A stretch of 31,353 bases of DNA from Candidatus Omnitrophota bacterium (GTDB lineage Bacteria; Omnitrophota; Gorgyraeia; Duberdicusellales; Duberdicusellaceae): the NCBI GenBank assembly GCA_015486615.1, contig WFRI01000024.1:1-31353 (forward strand), in the 5' to 3' direction. A model generated the notes under the pieces. That model was not told the origin of the DNA, searched no databases, and worked only from the letters and a program-made list of their open reading frames with translations. A program made the translations under genes and the position numbers. Of this stretch, positions 12,001-24,000 are shown one piece after another. Within the stretch, counting starts at the first letter, position 1. The number at the start of each line of letters is the position of its first letter.

Positions 12001-15000
12001 CCTGCGCGGTGTTGTCGGCGAATATATCTTCCATTTTTCCCGGCAAAACATCTTTACTCCAGTCTCTTGCGGAAAACAGGCCTTCGGCTATATCGCGCAA
12101 ACTCTTATTGCGCCGGCTGCGGAAAGGAGACTTAGAGGCTAAACGCTCCATTTTGGAAAGGCTGTATTCATAGCCGAAACGGGCATCTTTTAAGGCGGAA
12201 GCAAATTTTGAGGAACTGCCTTCAATAATGCTTAAAATATTTTCCACGCGGGAGGAAATATTCATTAATGCCTGACGTGCCATATCGCGCGGCTTTGCTA
12301 TATCTTTAACAGCGTAAGAGGCATAAAGTTCAGAATTCCTGTCTAAAAGCACCTGACGGTAAACCTCAAGTAAAAACTGATACTCTTTGCTTGCCTGCCC
12401 CTTATTTTCACCGGTAAGTTTAAGCAATTCCTCAAACGGCCGGGTTATGTAAATTTCCTCAAGCAGGCGGGTTAAATTCTCATAGGCTTTGTGAGAGAGG
12501 AAAATCTCCTCCTGCAGGCGGAAAACAAAATCTATGGCGGCGGTTTTGTCTTCAAACATCCCTTCGGGATTATCCATTTTATCTATTATATTATCTTTGC
12601 CGATTGCGCCGTCTTGAATATTAAGTATTTCTTTAAGCTGTTCACGCTCTGTCGCCTCAGCTGGAGAAACAACGTTCTTGCCTTCCAATTCCTTATACCT
12701 TGCCAGCCAGCGCTCTTTAACAACGCTTTTTAATTGACGGTTTTCTTTTAAAAACCTTGCTATGTCTCTTTGAGAATAAAAGAAATGGACTTTGTCTCCG
12801 CTGCCTCCGGAGCGGTTAATACGGGCAAAAGTCTGCAAAACGCTTGATAAATCAGTTATAGGCTCGGCATAAAACAAATCCACGCCTTCAGCCACATTCA
12901 AGCCCTCTTTTACCAGGCCTTCAGTCCCTACTACCACCTCGCCTTGTTTAATATTCTTTACTTTTTCGCTTAACTCGCCTTTTTTGTAATCATTTATATT
13001 TGTATCATAAAGGCTGAAAGTAATATGCTTCTTTCTCAACAGTTCTTTTAAGCGCGGCAGGTTCTCCGCGCTTACCACGATAAAAACGCCTTTATTCCCT
13101 TTTACTCCCTCTACCTTCTTTACCAATTCCTCAATAGGCGAGCCAGTCATAACGTCGGTGTTGTTAAGTTTTATTTCTGTCTTGTTCTCACCAGCCTGAT
13201 AATACAGTTTGCCGCCCTTTTTTACCAGACGCGCCTTTTCGCCGATAAAATTTATATCTTTTCCGTTTATCAGCCGGATAAGGTCCGAATAAGGAGAAAG
13301 CGTCCCTGAAAGCACTGCTTTTCTTCCGGAAATATCCCGCAGGAGTTTAAAAGCCGATGAGGAAATAAGCGTGTCTCCTCCGGCAGAAGAGGCTTCCCAG
13401 TTAATACGGGAAGGATTAATGCCTAACTCTTCAGCCTTTTTCATTGCCGAAGCCACCATAAGCGCTTTGTCATGCAAAACCATATCCGGCTGCATAGCGT
13501 CGGTTTTAGAGGCGACAACCACTCTTAAATCAGAAGTTAAAGCCACTCTCTCGCCCTTGTTAATAATCGCTTCAAAAATGCTTTTTATCTCGCCGGGATT
13601 AAGAATCTCATCTCCCAACTGCTGTCTTATATACTGCTCGGCCGGACGGGTTAAAAATATGCCTTCTCCGATTTTAGCGTAGCCTTTTTTGTTTGAATTC
13701 TCCACCACCTCTAAGGCGGAAGAAGAAAGAGGCGAACTGGAATCTCTCTCCAGGGCATCGGCCTCTTTTGCCGCCTCAAGGGTTATGTTTTCAAAACGGC
13801 CCTCGTTAATAAGCCTGTTTATAACCTCGTAAGCCTTTCTGTATTTTAAATAATAGGGGAAAAGAGAACTGTGCCCTTTTCCCACAATCGCTTCTAAATG
13901 CTGTAAGAAAAGGTTCTGGGCTTCGTCAAAAACCACCAAATTATCACTGCTTTTCAGATAACCAAGCAGTTTATTTATTCTTGCGCGCTCAAACAAATCA
14001 TTGCTCTGGCGGCGGTTGAAAAGATGAGGGAATTTTTCTATACTGCCCACTAAAATGCTGTTTTTGTCTTTAAAGAGTTCATAAAGAGTGGATGTGGGCA
14101 CACTGCGGTTGGAGGCCAGAGAATCGGCTTCCCTTAGTTTCAAACCGAATAAAGCCGCCCAGCCTTCTCCCTGAGAAACCACTTCTCTTACCAAAGGAGT
14201 ATGCTTGGTCAGGTATAAAGAGGCGCCGCGGCCGGAAGCGGTAAGCTGATTGGCAATAAGGGCAAACACTCCGGCTAAAGTTTTACCGCCGGCCATCGCC
14301 GTTTCAATACTTTCCCCGGCAAGAACCCGCAGGACATTCTCAGGCTGTTGAATATCTTTTAAGGCTAATTCTATGGATTCCTGATTATCTCTATTCTTAT
14401 CCGCATTTACTTTGCGGGCTGTTTCTTTTAGAATCTTTTCGGCAAGGCCGCTCACCAATTCAACTTTGGCAATGGCAGAAACAGCATCGTCGCTTAACCC
14501 CAAATTTGCCTCTTTTATCTTTTCCTTCAGAGCATTCTCTATATTCGCCGTCCCCCCGCTCTTCTCTACCTTTTCTATGGATATTTTGGCTGGCCCGGTT
14601 CCCTTAGCCTCAACTTTAAAATCAAAGGCCACGCCGCCATTAGCAATATCTGCCTTACCTTTATATACTCCGTCTTTTTCTTCTAAATTTTGTATTTCTA
14701 TACCGGCTTTATTAAACGTGGAAGTTATATCTTTTTTGTTTTCGTTGTTATTTCTCCACTTCAAATAAGTATCAACCTCTTTACTGCTTAACAAAGGTTT
14801 AGGCTCTCGGCCTTCATCTAAAACCTTAAGAGAAAATCTATCCTGCTTTTTAGCGGCTGCCCCTGTTATATCTTCTTTACTCTGCCCGGCTTTGTTATAT
14901 TTATCATATAAAGCAAGCCCGGCAGTTTGGTATTTCTTAAAAGCTTTTTCTATTTCTTCCCTTGAGGCACTGTTCTCTTTGGTAAGACTCTTTATTAATT

Positions 15001-18000
15001 CTTCATTTGCTTCAAATTTCCCTTTGAGGGCATCGTAACTTCTAAAAAGCCGCAGTAAGTTGAACTTGCTCCTGCCCCATATAGAAGCAGAAGGCAGGAA
15101 ATAATTGCTTATAAATATATCCTTTTCAGCGCCTTCTTTGCCTTCAGTTTCTTCTAATTTCCCACCTAAAATATAGGCGTCTTTTACGCGGTTGAGCTTT
15201 CCTAATTCCTTTTCCAAGTTTTCCTGGTTTTTGTATTTCGCCCCAAATAAATACTCAAGATTAGCCAGAGCAATATCTTTTTTCACGCCTAAAATGCCTT
15301 TTTTATCCGTGCCGTTTTTTTCTTTGCCGTTTTCTATATCAACGGCAAATTCCGCAATATCTTTATAAAGGCCGGCTAACTCGCCTATATAGAAAAGGGA
15401 AGTATCTTGGTTCTGTGTTTTAACTCCACCTGCGGTTTCTTTCAAATTATTTAGGCTGTTTTCTATATCTTTCCATTTACCGCGAAATTCTCCCACAGCT
15501 TTCTTAGTTTCAGTCTTTTTACTATTTTCTTCTACTCCCTGTAAAGCGTCGTCTGTAAAAGCTTTTTGCATCTCTTCTTTTAATTTGCCAAGGTTGGCTT
15601 CCTCATCTCCTTTGCCAAACAAATAACTCTCAACTACCTTGTTTATCTTCCCCTTTATATCCGGATGAGCCGAGACAAGCCCTTCCATTTTCATAACAAC
15701 ATCGGCATAATCAATCAAAAGCTTTGACAGCTTATCGTCGTTACCTTTGTTTTTCAATATATCTTTCAGCTTATTAGCCTTCAACTTGCCTTTAAGCAGT
15801 TTTTCTATATTTTCTCTGCCAAGAATGCCCTCTATTTTCTCAACCGCGCTTATGCGGCTTTCAAAACTTTTCAGGAAAGCGTCCGAAAGAAGCAAATTTC
15901 CCATATCCCCTAATAATAAACTCTTCCTCCAGAAACCGGCGGCCCTATAAGCCTCTTTTAAGGATACTGTTTTCCCGCTTTCTCTTGCCTGCCTGATTAA
16001 CTCAGCCAGTCTCCGGCGGCCTTTATTAGAAGCCTTGCCCCACAAAGGATAACTCAAGCCGCCTTCTAATTTTTCATAGAAATTGCCAAAAGTCTTTGCC
16101 ATATCAGCAGTAAAGGTAAACCGCGCCTGTTGTTCTTTTCCGTTTATTTTTTCTTTTAGGGTAATTTTATCTCCTTCTTTTATTTTGCCGTCGGCTATTT
16201 GCTTAAAAAGTTTAAAATCCTTTGATTGTCTCAGCCTTAAATCTTTCGCCCCGCTTAAGGCTTCCTGCAGGATATTTAAATCAAATTCTTTTCCAGCCAG
16301 CTGAGAGACGGAATAAATTTCGCCGCGGCCGGTCTCGGGCTTTTCTCCCAAAAGAAGCTCTCTGTTTAAAAGTTTCTTTTTCTCATCCACCTCCTGTTCA
16401 AGCAGGGAAAGAGAAACGAGATTAAGCCCGGCAAGGCGCGCCTGATACTGAATTTTGACGGCAAACCTGAGAAGGTTATTGTCAAAAATGGCTTTGGTTT
16501 TTAAGGGAGAAACAACATCAAAAAGCCGCTGGGAAAGACTGTCGGTTAAATCTTCAAATCTGCGGGCGCGCTCAAGCAATTCAGAGTTTTCATCTTTTAA
16601 GGCATTATGAGCTTTTTCAAAATCAGAGTAACTCTTAAACTCAAAGCCGCGCGCTTTTAACTCCTTAAGTTTTGCTTTCTTGGCTTTTTCAGTTATTTCA
16701 GGATGGGAATAATCAAATTCTATTTTCTGAGGCTCTTTACTTACAAAATCTTTAATGCTTTGGGCGTCTTCAATGTCTATGCCTAAAACATCTTCGGCAG
16801 CTTTGTTTAACTCTTTAGTCCGGTTCTCATAATAACCTTTTTTTCTATACCATTCTTTTGCTAATTCTTCGTCATATTCCTGTGAGTTTTTAATTTGTGA
16901 TTTTTCCCTATTAATAGCGTTTTCCACTATTTGCTCTCTCACTACCTTTTCTGATTCTAAACCCTCTCTCGCCGCCTGCTTGTATTCCTCATCAGTAATG
17001 CCTCGGCGCTCTGCAATCTTTTTCTTCGCGCTGTCATACTGCTCCTTTACCCGCTTCTTAAACTTAGCCTCGGCTTTGTCTTTGATTTTCTTTCTGTAGG
17101 TGTCAAGATGCTGTTGGTATAATTTCTCGGATAAAGAGTCCAAACCATTCCCTTTAAATAACTCCTTGGCTTTTGCCTGGGCGGATTCTTGTCTGGCGAG
17201 AGAAATCTTCTGCTTAATACTCTCCTGCCTGCTATATAAGAAATCGGAAATTAAAGAATTTGCGTCCTGATTGTTGAAATTCTCACGCGCGGCTTCGTCT
17301 AACTCATCAGGCCACTCTTTATAATATTCTCTATACCACTTTTCAACCTCAGCATCAGAGGCATTCTTAACTCCTGCCTCTCTTGCGGCTTTTTCCGCTG
17401 TGATTTCCCTTATAGAGTCTTCGTCCTTAAGAAAAACATTTTGAACGGCTTTGTCTAACTCATCAGGCCGCTCTTTATAATATTCTCTATACCACTTTTC
17501 AACCTCAGCATCAGAAGCATTCTTAACTCCTGCCTCTTCCGCGGCTTTTTCGGCTGTAATTTCCCTTATAGAGTCTTTAATTTCTTCCTGACTCAAGGAA
17601 TACTTTTCTATATGTTTTAATAACAGGCTGCTGTCCTTTTCATATTCTTTTACCCTGGCCTCAATAGCGCCTTTTTTAACCTTTTCATAGGTGAGGTGGT
17701 CTTTCGGCACGCCGCCGCCCATAGGAGAAACAGTAGGATTGTTACCAGAGGGACTTTCCGCGGCAAGGGATTTTTCGGCTAAGGCGCGAAGATAAGCCTT
17801 ATGCCCAATACCGCTGATTTCCATATTCCCTTCTTCTCCTAATATGTTTATTAAAGCCTGGCGGTAATGTTCTCTTGTCAAAGGTCTGTCTCCTGCCAGC
17901 CTTTGAGCCTCAGAGTGTATTTTATTTACTATTCCTTTAAACGCGGCTTCTTTAAAAGGCTCTAAAATCTCATCCTCTGTAGTTTTTACCAATTCATCCT

Positions 18001-21000
18001 TATGGGGAAGAAGCGATAAAATGTCTTTTACGTCTTTAGGCAAAAACGGCATTATCTGCTCTTTTATAAGGCTGACGAGGCCGTCTTTTTTAAACACAAC
18101 ATCCGCGGCGCGGAAATGGCCTTGCCTTATGGCATCGGTAATAATGCCGGGAAGGTTATACTCAACATAAGCCCTGCCGGAAGATTCTTTAAGGCTAAAC
18201 CCATATTCCTCTTCACTATAACGTTCTTTATAATAATTTTCTAATATTTCTTTCTGAGAATCAGTCCTTGCAAGACTATCTGCCATATCCTCTGCTGAAA
18301 CTTCTATTTGCTCATGCATAACTCTCTGCACATCCGCAAGTGTAACTTGGCGGCCTTCACTGTCTGCCCTTGCTTTTGCGGCCTCATAAGCACGCTGGCG
18401 GTTATAAGCCTGGTAAGCAAGTTTAGCCTTGCCTTCATTACCACTGCCTGCGGCTTGTTCAAAATGCTCTAACGTAACAGGGCCTCCGCTTGCTTTTGCT
18501 TTAGCCGCCTCAACCAGGCCGGCGTCATAACCGCCTAAATTCCTTATCTCAGACATAAGTTCATTGAAATGAGAAGAAGCGGCTTCTAAAACCAGATTGT
18601 TAAAATACTTGCTCTCGCGCAATCTTAAAGAGTTTTCCTCTAATTCCCTTAAAGGTGTTTTGGTTTCCCGGACAATGCGCACTATAGCCTGGCGCTGAGC
18701 ATCGTCTGCTAAATCGCCCTTGTTATAACCTTCTGCCAGGGCGCCTAACTCCCGCATTGCCTCGCGCGAAGCCTGGGGAATAGTAAATAAAACAACAAAA
18801 GAAAGAAATGTCCTGCCGCCTTTAGAAAGCGCGTCGGCGCCAAACAATTTATTGCTCAGGTTATTTGCCTGCCCAATAGCGAAATCAGCAGTTTTAACCA
18901 CAAAAGGCATTGTTACCACAGTGGAGTCAAACCATCTTATCACATTAAGAGCCCCTCCTTTGTTAAGCGAACTTAAAATCTCCTGCGCCGCGATATCTTT
19001 TATCTCTTTTTCTTCCAGCCCCCACATAAAGGAAGGTAGTCTCTGCCGCAGTTTTTTTCCGCCCACTTTGATAATCCACCTATACCCTTTCTCTAACATC
19101 CCGCCGGGCATACTATATTTATAAGTGCTTACCTGCGCCAGGCTAAAGGCCGGCTTCATCCATTTGCCGGAAGAAGAGCCGGTAACAGCAGAGAGGAATA
19201 AATCCCTTCCGGTAAGTTTAGAATAGTAGGAATATTTAACGCGTTCTTCCTTAAAACTATGCCCTCTCAAAGCAGTCATAATCTTATTATACTCAGTATA
19301 AGAAATCTTTTTGCCCTGTCTAATTTTATCTATGGTATCATTGCTAATTCCCTTCTTTACAAGGTAATCCATCTGGCTTAGGGTTAATCCCCTTTTCATC
19401 GCAAAAAAACCATTTTGATGATGATAAAGGCTGAGTGCTGTATCTGAAGGCACTTTCAAAACTCCCCATCCGCTGTGCTTTTGCCAACTGTCTTTCATAT
19501 ATAGCCCGACTTGATTATAAAAACTTTCTCCTATGGTAAAAACCGGAGATACAAAAATCCAGTCCAATGCCCCGGATAAAGACTGATGGTAAAGCCAGCT
19601 TGCACCCTTATGTTTTCCAAAATCAATAAAACCTAAAGCCCTTATGTCTTCCTCTTCAGCGCCGGCTAAAGGAGCAAGGTTGCTTCCAATGCTTTTAGAA
19701 AGCCCGCCTAACCACATCAGGCCTATCCCGCCTTTAAGGGCCCCGCCAAAAGCCTCAGCCCAAAAACTCCTGTCAGATGTATATGTATCTTTGCCAAAAA
19801 ATTTATCTACCCCGTAATCTATTCCGTATCCGGCGGCATTAATACCTGCGCCGGCAAAAGAGCCAAATGCCCCTCTTTTTATCCAGCCCCATTTTGCCGC
19901 ACGTGGCATAACCCGGCCGGAATATAGAAACCTGTCTAAATCGCGCCTTCCCAGCCACCTGTCGGCTTTTCTGCCCAGCCAGTTTTCTTTATTTGCGAAC
20001 CGGCTGAGTCTTCTATCAAAAAAGCCTCTCGCTCCTTTAACATCTTCGACTGTTTTTAACTCTTTGACACTGCCGGGAGAAAAAGCGTATAACGCCGCCA
20101 TGCCCCATAAAGCACCTTTTACGAAATTGCCGGGGGAGGTAAATGCTTTGCCCAAAGAAGCCGTAAAATTGCCGTAGGTAGAAGAATCTTTGGATAAATA
20201 ATTGTTAAAAGTATTAAGACTTGGATATCCTACCGCGCCAATTGCACCGGCAAAACCCATAGCTGTTTTTTTATGTTCCTTAAAAAATGAAATTCCTCTG
20301 TCTATGGAAGAAAACATCTTTGATTCAGGAAAAGAGCCCGCGGCGCTGATTTCCTCTAAACGGGCCGCAGAAAAACGGCGGGATAATTTCGCGGCATCTT
20401 CTAATGAGACACCCGCCTCTTCCAATTTCCGCACAGATTCATTAACCTTACCTATATTAGTAGTCCCCCCCACAGTCTTAGATAACTCCCCCAACCTTTC
20501 TTCATTAATGCCTACCTGCTCCAAGACATCCTGAGCGGTAAGTTTACTTCCCACATTCGTTACTTTGTAAGATTTTAATTCTTCCCACTTTTTTGCCTTA
20601 CTAACCGCGGATAAAAGCGATTCTGATTTTTTTCCTTCTTTAGCCACTTCTACCCTGTCCAGATAGGAAATGTGCTCACCAGATACCCCCGCGGATTCCG
20701 CGCTCTCAGCAAAATCTTTTACTGCTTCTGCTTTGGCTGTATCTGTTCCCACAACTTCCTTATACAGCGCAACGCCTTTTCTCGCGTTAAAAACCCTGGC
20801 AGCCTCGCCTAATCCGGCAAACCCGGCATTGAGAGCAAGATTCGTCTCCCAATGCGCGCCCCAGCCTTTATCCCCGGTAAAAGGGGAAATAACATAATCA
20901 ATATTGTTATAAAGGACAGTCTGAGAGGCAGTTGTCGAAACAAATCTTGCAACAATGCCGGCAGTAGTCGAGGCTTCCGAATAAGCGGCGGCTATTTCTG

Positions 21001-24000
21001 CGAGAAGGCGGCCAGCGCCTACGCCGAGAAACATTACAACATCCTCTCCCGGAGAAGCCAATTTTCTCGTAGCAGCATAATGCAAGACATTATAACTTCC
21101 AAGCCACACTGCCTGCTCAGCCATGAAATTGGCAACAGGATTATTAAAAGGCGCTATAGGATTCTTCAAAATTTTGAGAATCTTACCGGCTGAACTAACC
21201 GCATCTGCATCTGTCAATAATTCTCCTCCAATAATATACGGAGCAAATTTTCCTAACTTTGCAGATATAGGAGAATTATTTTCGGCTTCCTCTGTCAATT
21301 GCTTGCCTGCAGTTTCTAAATTCTTATATACTTGCTCTCTATCTTTAATATCCTCTCTGCTCATTGCAAGAGAATCTATTCCTGTTAAATGCACAAAACT
21401 GATTTTATCTACAAAACGAGCTGTTTGAACTATTCTTGTCATTGTTTCACCGGCAGCCGCCCTGCCAAAATCCGCTAAACCAGATACTTCGCTATAGCGG
21501 GTTGCCTCTGCCATCTCATAACGCAGCCAGTTTTCCCAGTAATGGCTTTCAAACCTTTTGGGAACGACTAAATTTACCAATTTCTCTGAGCCTGCCATTA
21601 TAATATCAACCGCTGCACTAAGAGAAAAATCAGTAGCAAGCGCAAAATAATAAGAAGATTTCGCTACTCTTTTTATATCAAGAATCTTCTTGCTGCTATC
21701 CTTTACTTCTACTCTTTTTGCCCCGGGGTTAAGAGCCATTGAGAAAGCCTGGAGCCGGGAAAAGCCTTCAGGAAGAGCAAATTCCAAAGAACCCTTTTGC
21801 TGGGATTGGAAAATATTATATTGGCCTTGTTTTTTTGTCCAGACTTTTGACTCGGTAGTGATTTTTGACCACCAGGGGGTTTCTCCTTTTTCTCCTTTTT
21901 TAATGCTGACAGAACCTGTTGTTTTTAAAATAAGGGCCTTATTGCCTACACTATTGCCTACACTCCGTAAATCCACATCCGGCAAAACATAGGCAATATC
22001 TGTGTTCTTTCCCCTAGGAGATTTAATAACCCCTACATATCCTTCAGGCAGATTTGCTTTATAACCGCTCCACTCTACAGCCTTATAGTCTTTTGCACTG
22101 CCTGAATAGTATATATTGCCGTCTGTGCCCCAGAGAAAACCTTTGTTGTCATTAGAGTTTAAGTAATACCCTTCGGATATTTTCCCGTCAGCCTGTTTTA
22201 CATTATGCATATTGTATGCGCCAAAATAAATTCCCTTTTCCGGAGTTAAAGTAAGCCCTAATTGCGGAATGCCATTTTTTAAGATAAGTTTTCCCCGGCT
22301 GTCTTTAGCAAAACTAAAGCCTACTTTAGCAATTCCCTCCTCAAGGACAGTAATTGTGCCGTCAGGATTCTTTTTTATCTTACTGCCCTGAATCTTCATC
22401 TTATCTCCCCAGTTAGTTCCCTGAGTAAACCTTAACCTGTCGCCAATGCCGGCAATTAAATTTCCGGCAAAATCAAAAGTTAAAGAATCTCCCGGTCTAA
22501 GCTGCGCCCATTTTTCAGAACTATATGGGGCTTTTGTATTATTGGCTATGCCAAAAGTATCTGGATTTTTTCGCTTATCAAAAACAATCTGCTTCTTAGG
22601 CTGTTCTGGAAGGCCGTTAGATTTACCCTGCTTAGGCCGGGAAGTTTTCGAGCCTAACAGGCCAAAATTATTAAGAAAACTAATAGTGCTCTCATCGTTA
22701 GGAATTGAAATTCTAATTCCAAGAATTTTTCCAGCGTTTTCTAACTCTGCATTTTTCTTATCAATTGCTACAGGAGTTTTTATCGCAATCTCCTCTACTT
22801 TTGCTTTTATATTTACTGCCTTCTGAAACTTACCCTTGTTATACAGCCACAACTGGTGCTTACCTTCTCCTGCTTTTAAATCAAGCATATTGAAATTATC
22901 TATTTCATTTCCCGCTAACTGCTTTAAGATTTTAACATTCTCTATATGGATTATTCCGGAGTCATATATGTTATTGTCTTTACGGTTAGTATTTTTTATC
23001 GGCTTGTTTCTCAGGATATTAATATCGCCCTCTCTCTTTAAACTTATTCCTCTTAAATCACCGGGTTTTATGCCTTTTTGCTCTGAATTCTTCCAATGAA
23101 TACCATCCTTAGCAAACCAGAAACCTGATAAAGTGTTGTTCTCTTTGTAAAAAGCAGTGCTGTCTCCTACAGCAAGCCCGTTATCTTCAGAATTGAAACC
23201 TTCCCCAACTTTAAAAAATGTATCATAAACATTAAACCTTTCTCCCATAGAGGTGATTAAATAACTAAATGCGCCTTCTGCTCTGGTTTCATTTTTGTAA
23301 GAAGAAAGCAAAGCAGTATATTCCGGCCGGACGGATTGCTGTTTTTCTCCGGGCCGGCCGCCTTTAAAGCCTTTTCCTGGTCTTTTCCTTGACTTTAATG
23401 CTTTATAAACAGCGTTTTCTTCTTTCCCGCTTGCATGAGAAGATGTTTTAAATTGACTGCTGGAGACTAATGTAAAACTATTCCTGCCGGCCCTGAAAAT
23501 TAACCCTTGAGTGCCTTGCTGGATTGTGCGGGTATTTACATTTTCTGTTAATTTCCCCAAACTGCTGTTTAGAATATCCCAGGTTTTTCTAACCAGCGAC
23601 CCTGCGGCTGACTGCCCTTTATACTTAACAGCAATGCCTTCTTTATTAAAATAAACATTTTGCAGTTCAAGCCTTCTTACAGAGAATTTCTCCTTATTTA
23701 AAGAATATGACTTGCTTACAAACTCAGGAAAACTGCCTTCAGCCTTCAAGCCTTCAGGAGTAAATTTTAAAGAGGCCCCGGAGGCACCGGTTATTTTATT
23801 ATACCCGTTTTTGCCTGAGGGAAGAAAAACTGTTAATTCATCAGAAAAACCGGCTTTTGCCCCTGGATTAGTTAATAAAGGCAAATAAGAACTCTGCCAG
23901 CCTAAAATCTCAACCCTGCCGGATAAAGACAACACTCCAGGAATATTTGTCTTACCTATATTATATTGCGTGGAAGTATGTATAAGGGAAGGCAGTTGTT

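Noticed and set aside
22446..22826. Plus-strand frame of 126 codons
   Set aside because: Antisense shadow with no ribosome-binding site; the minus-strand frame continues through it.
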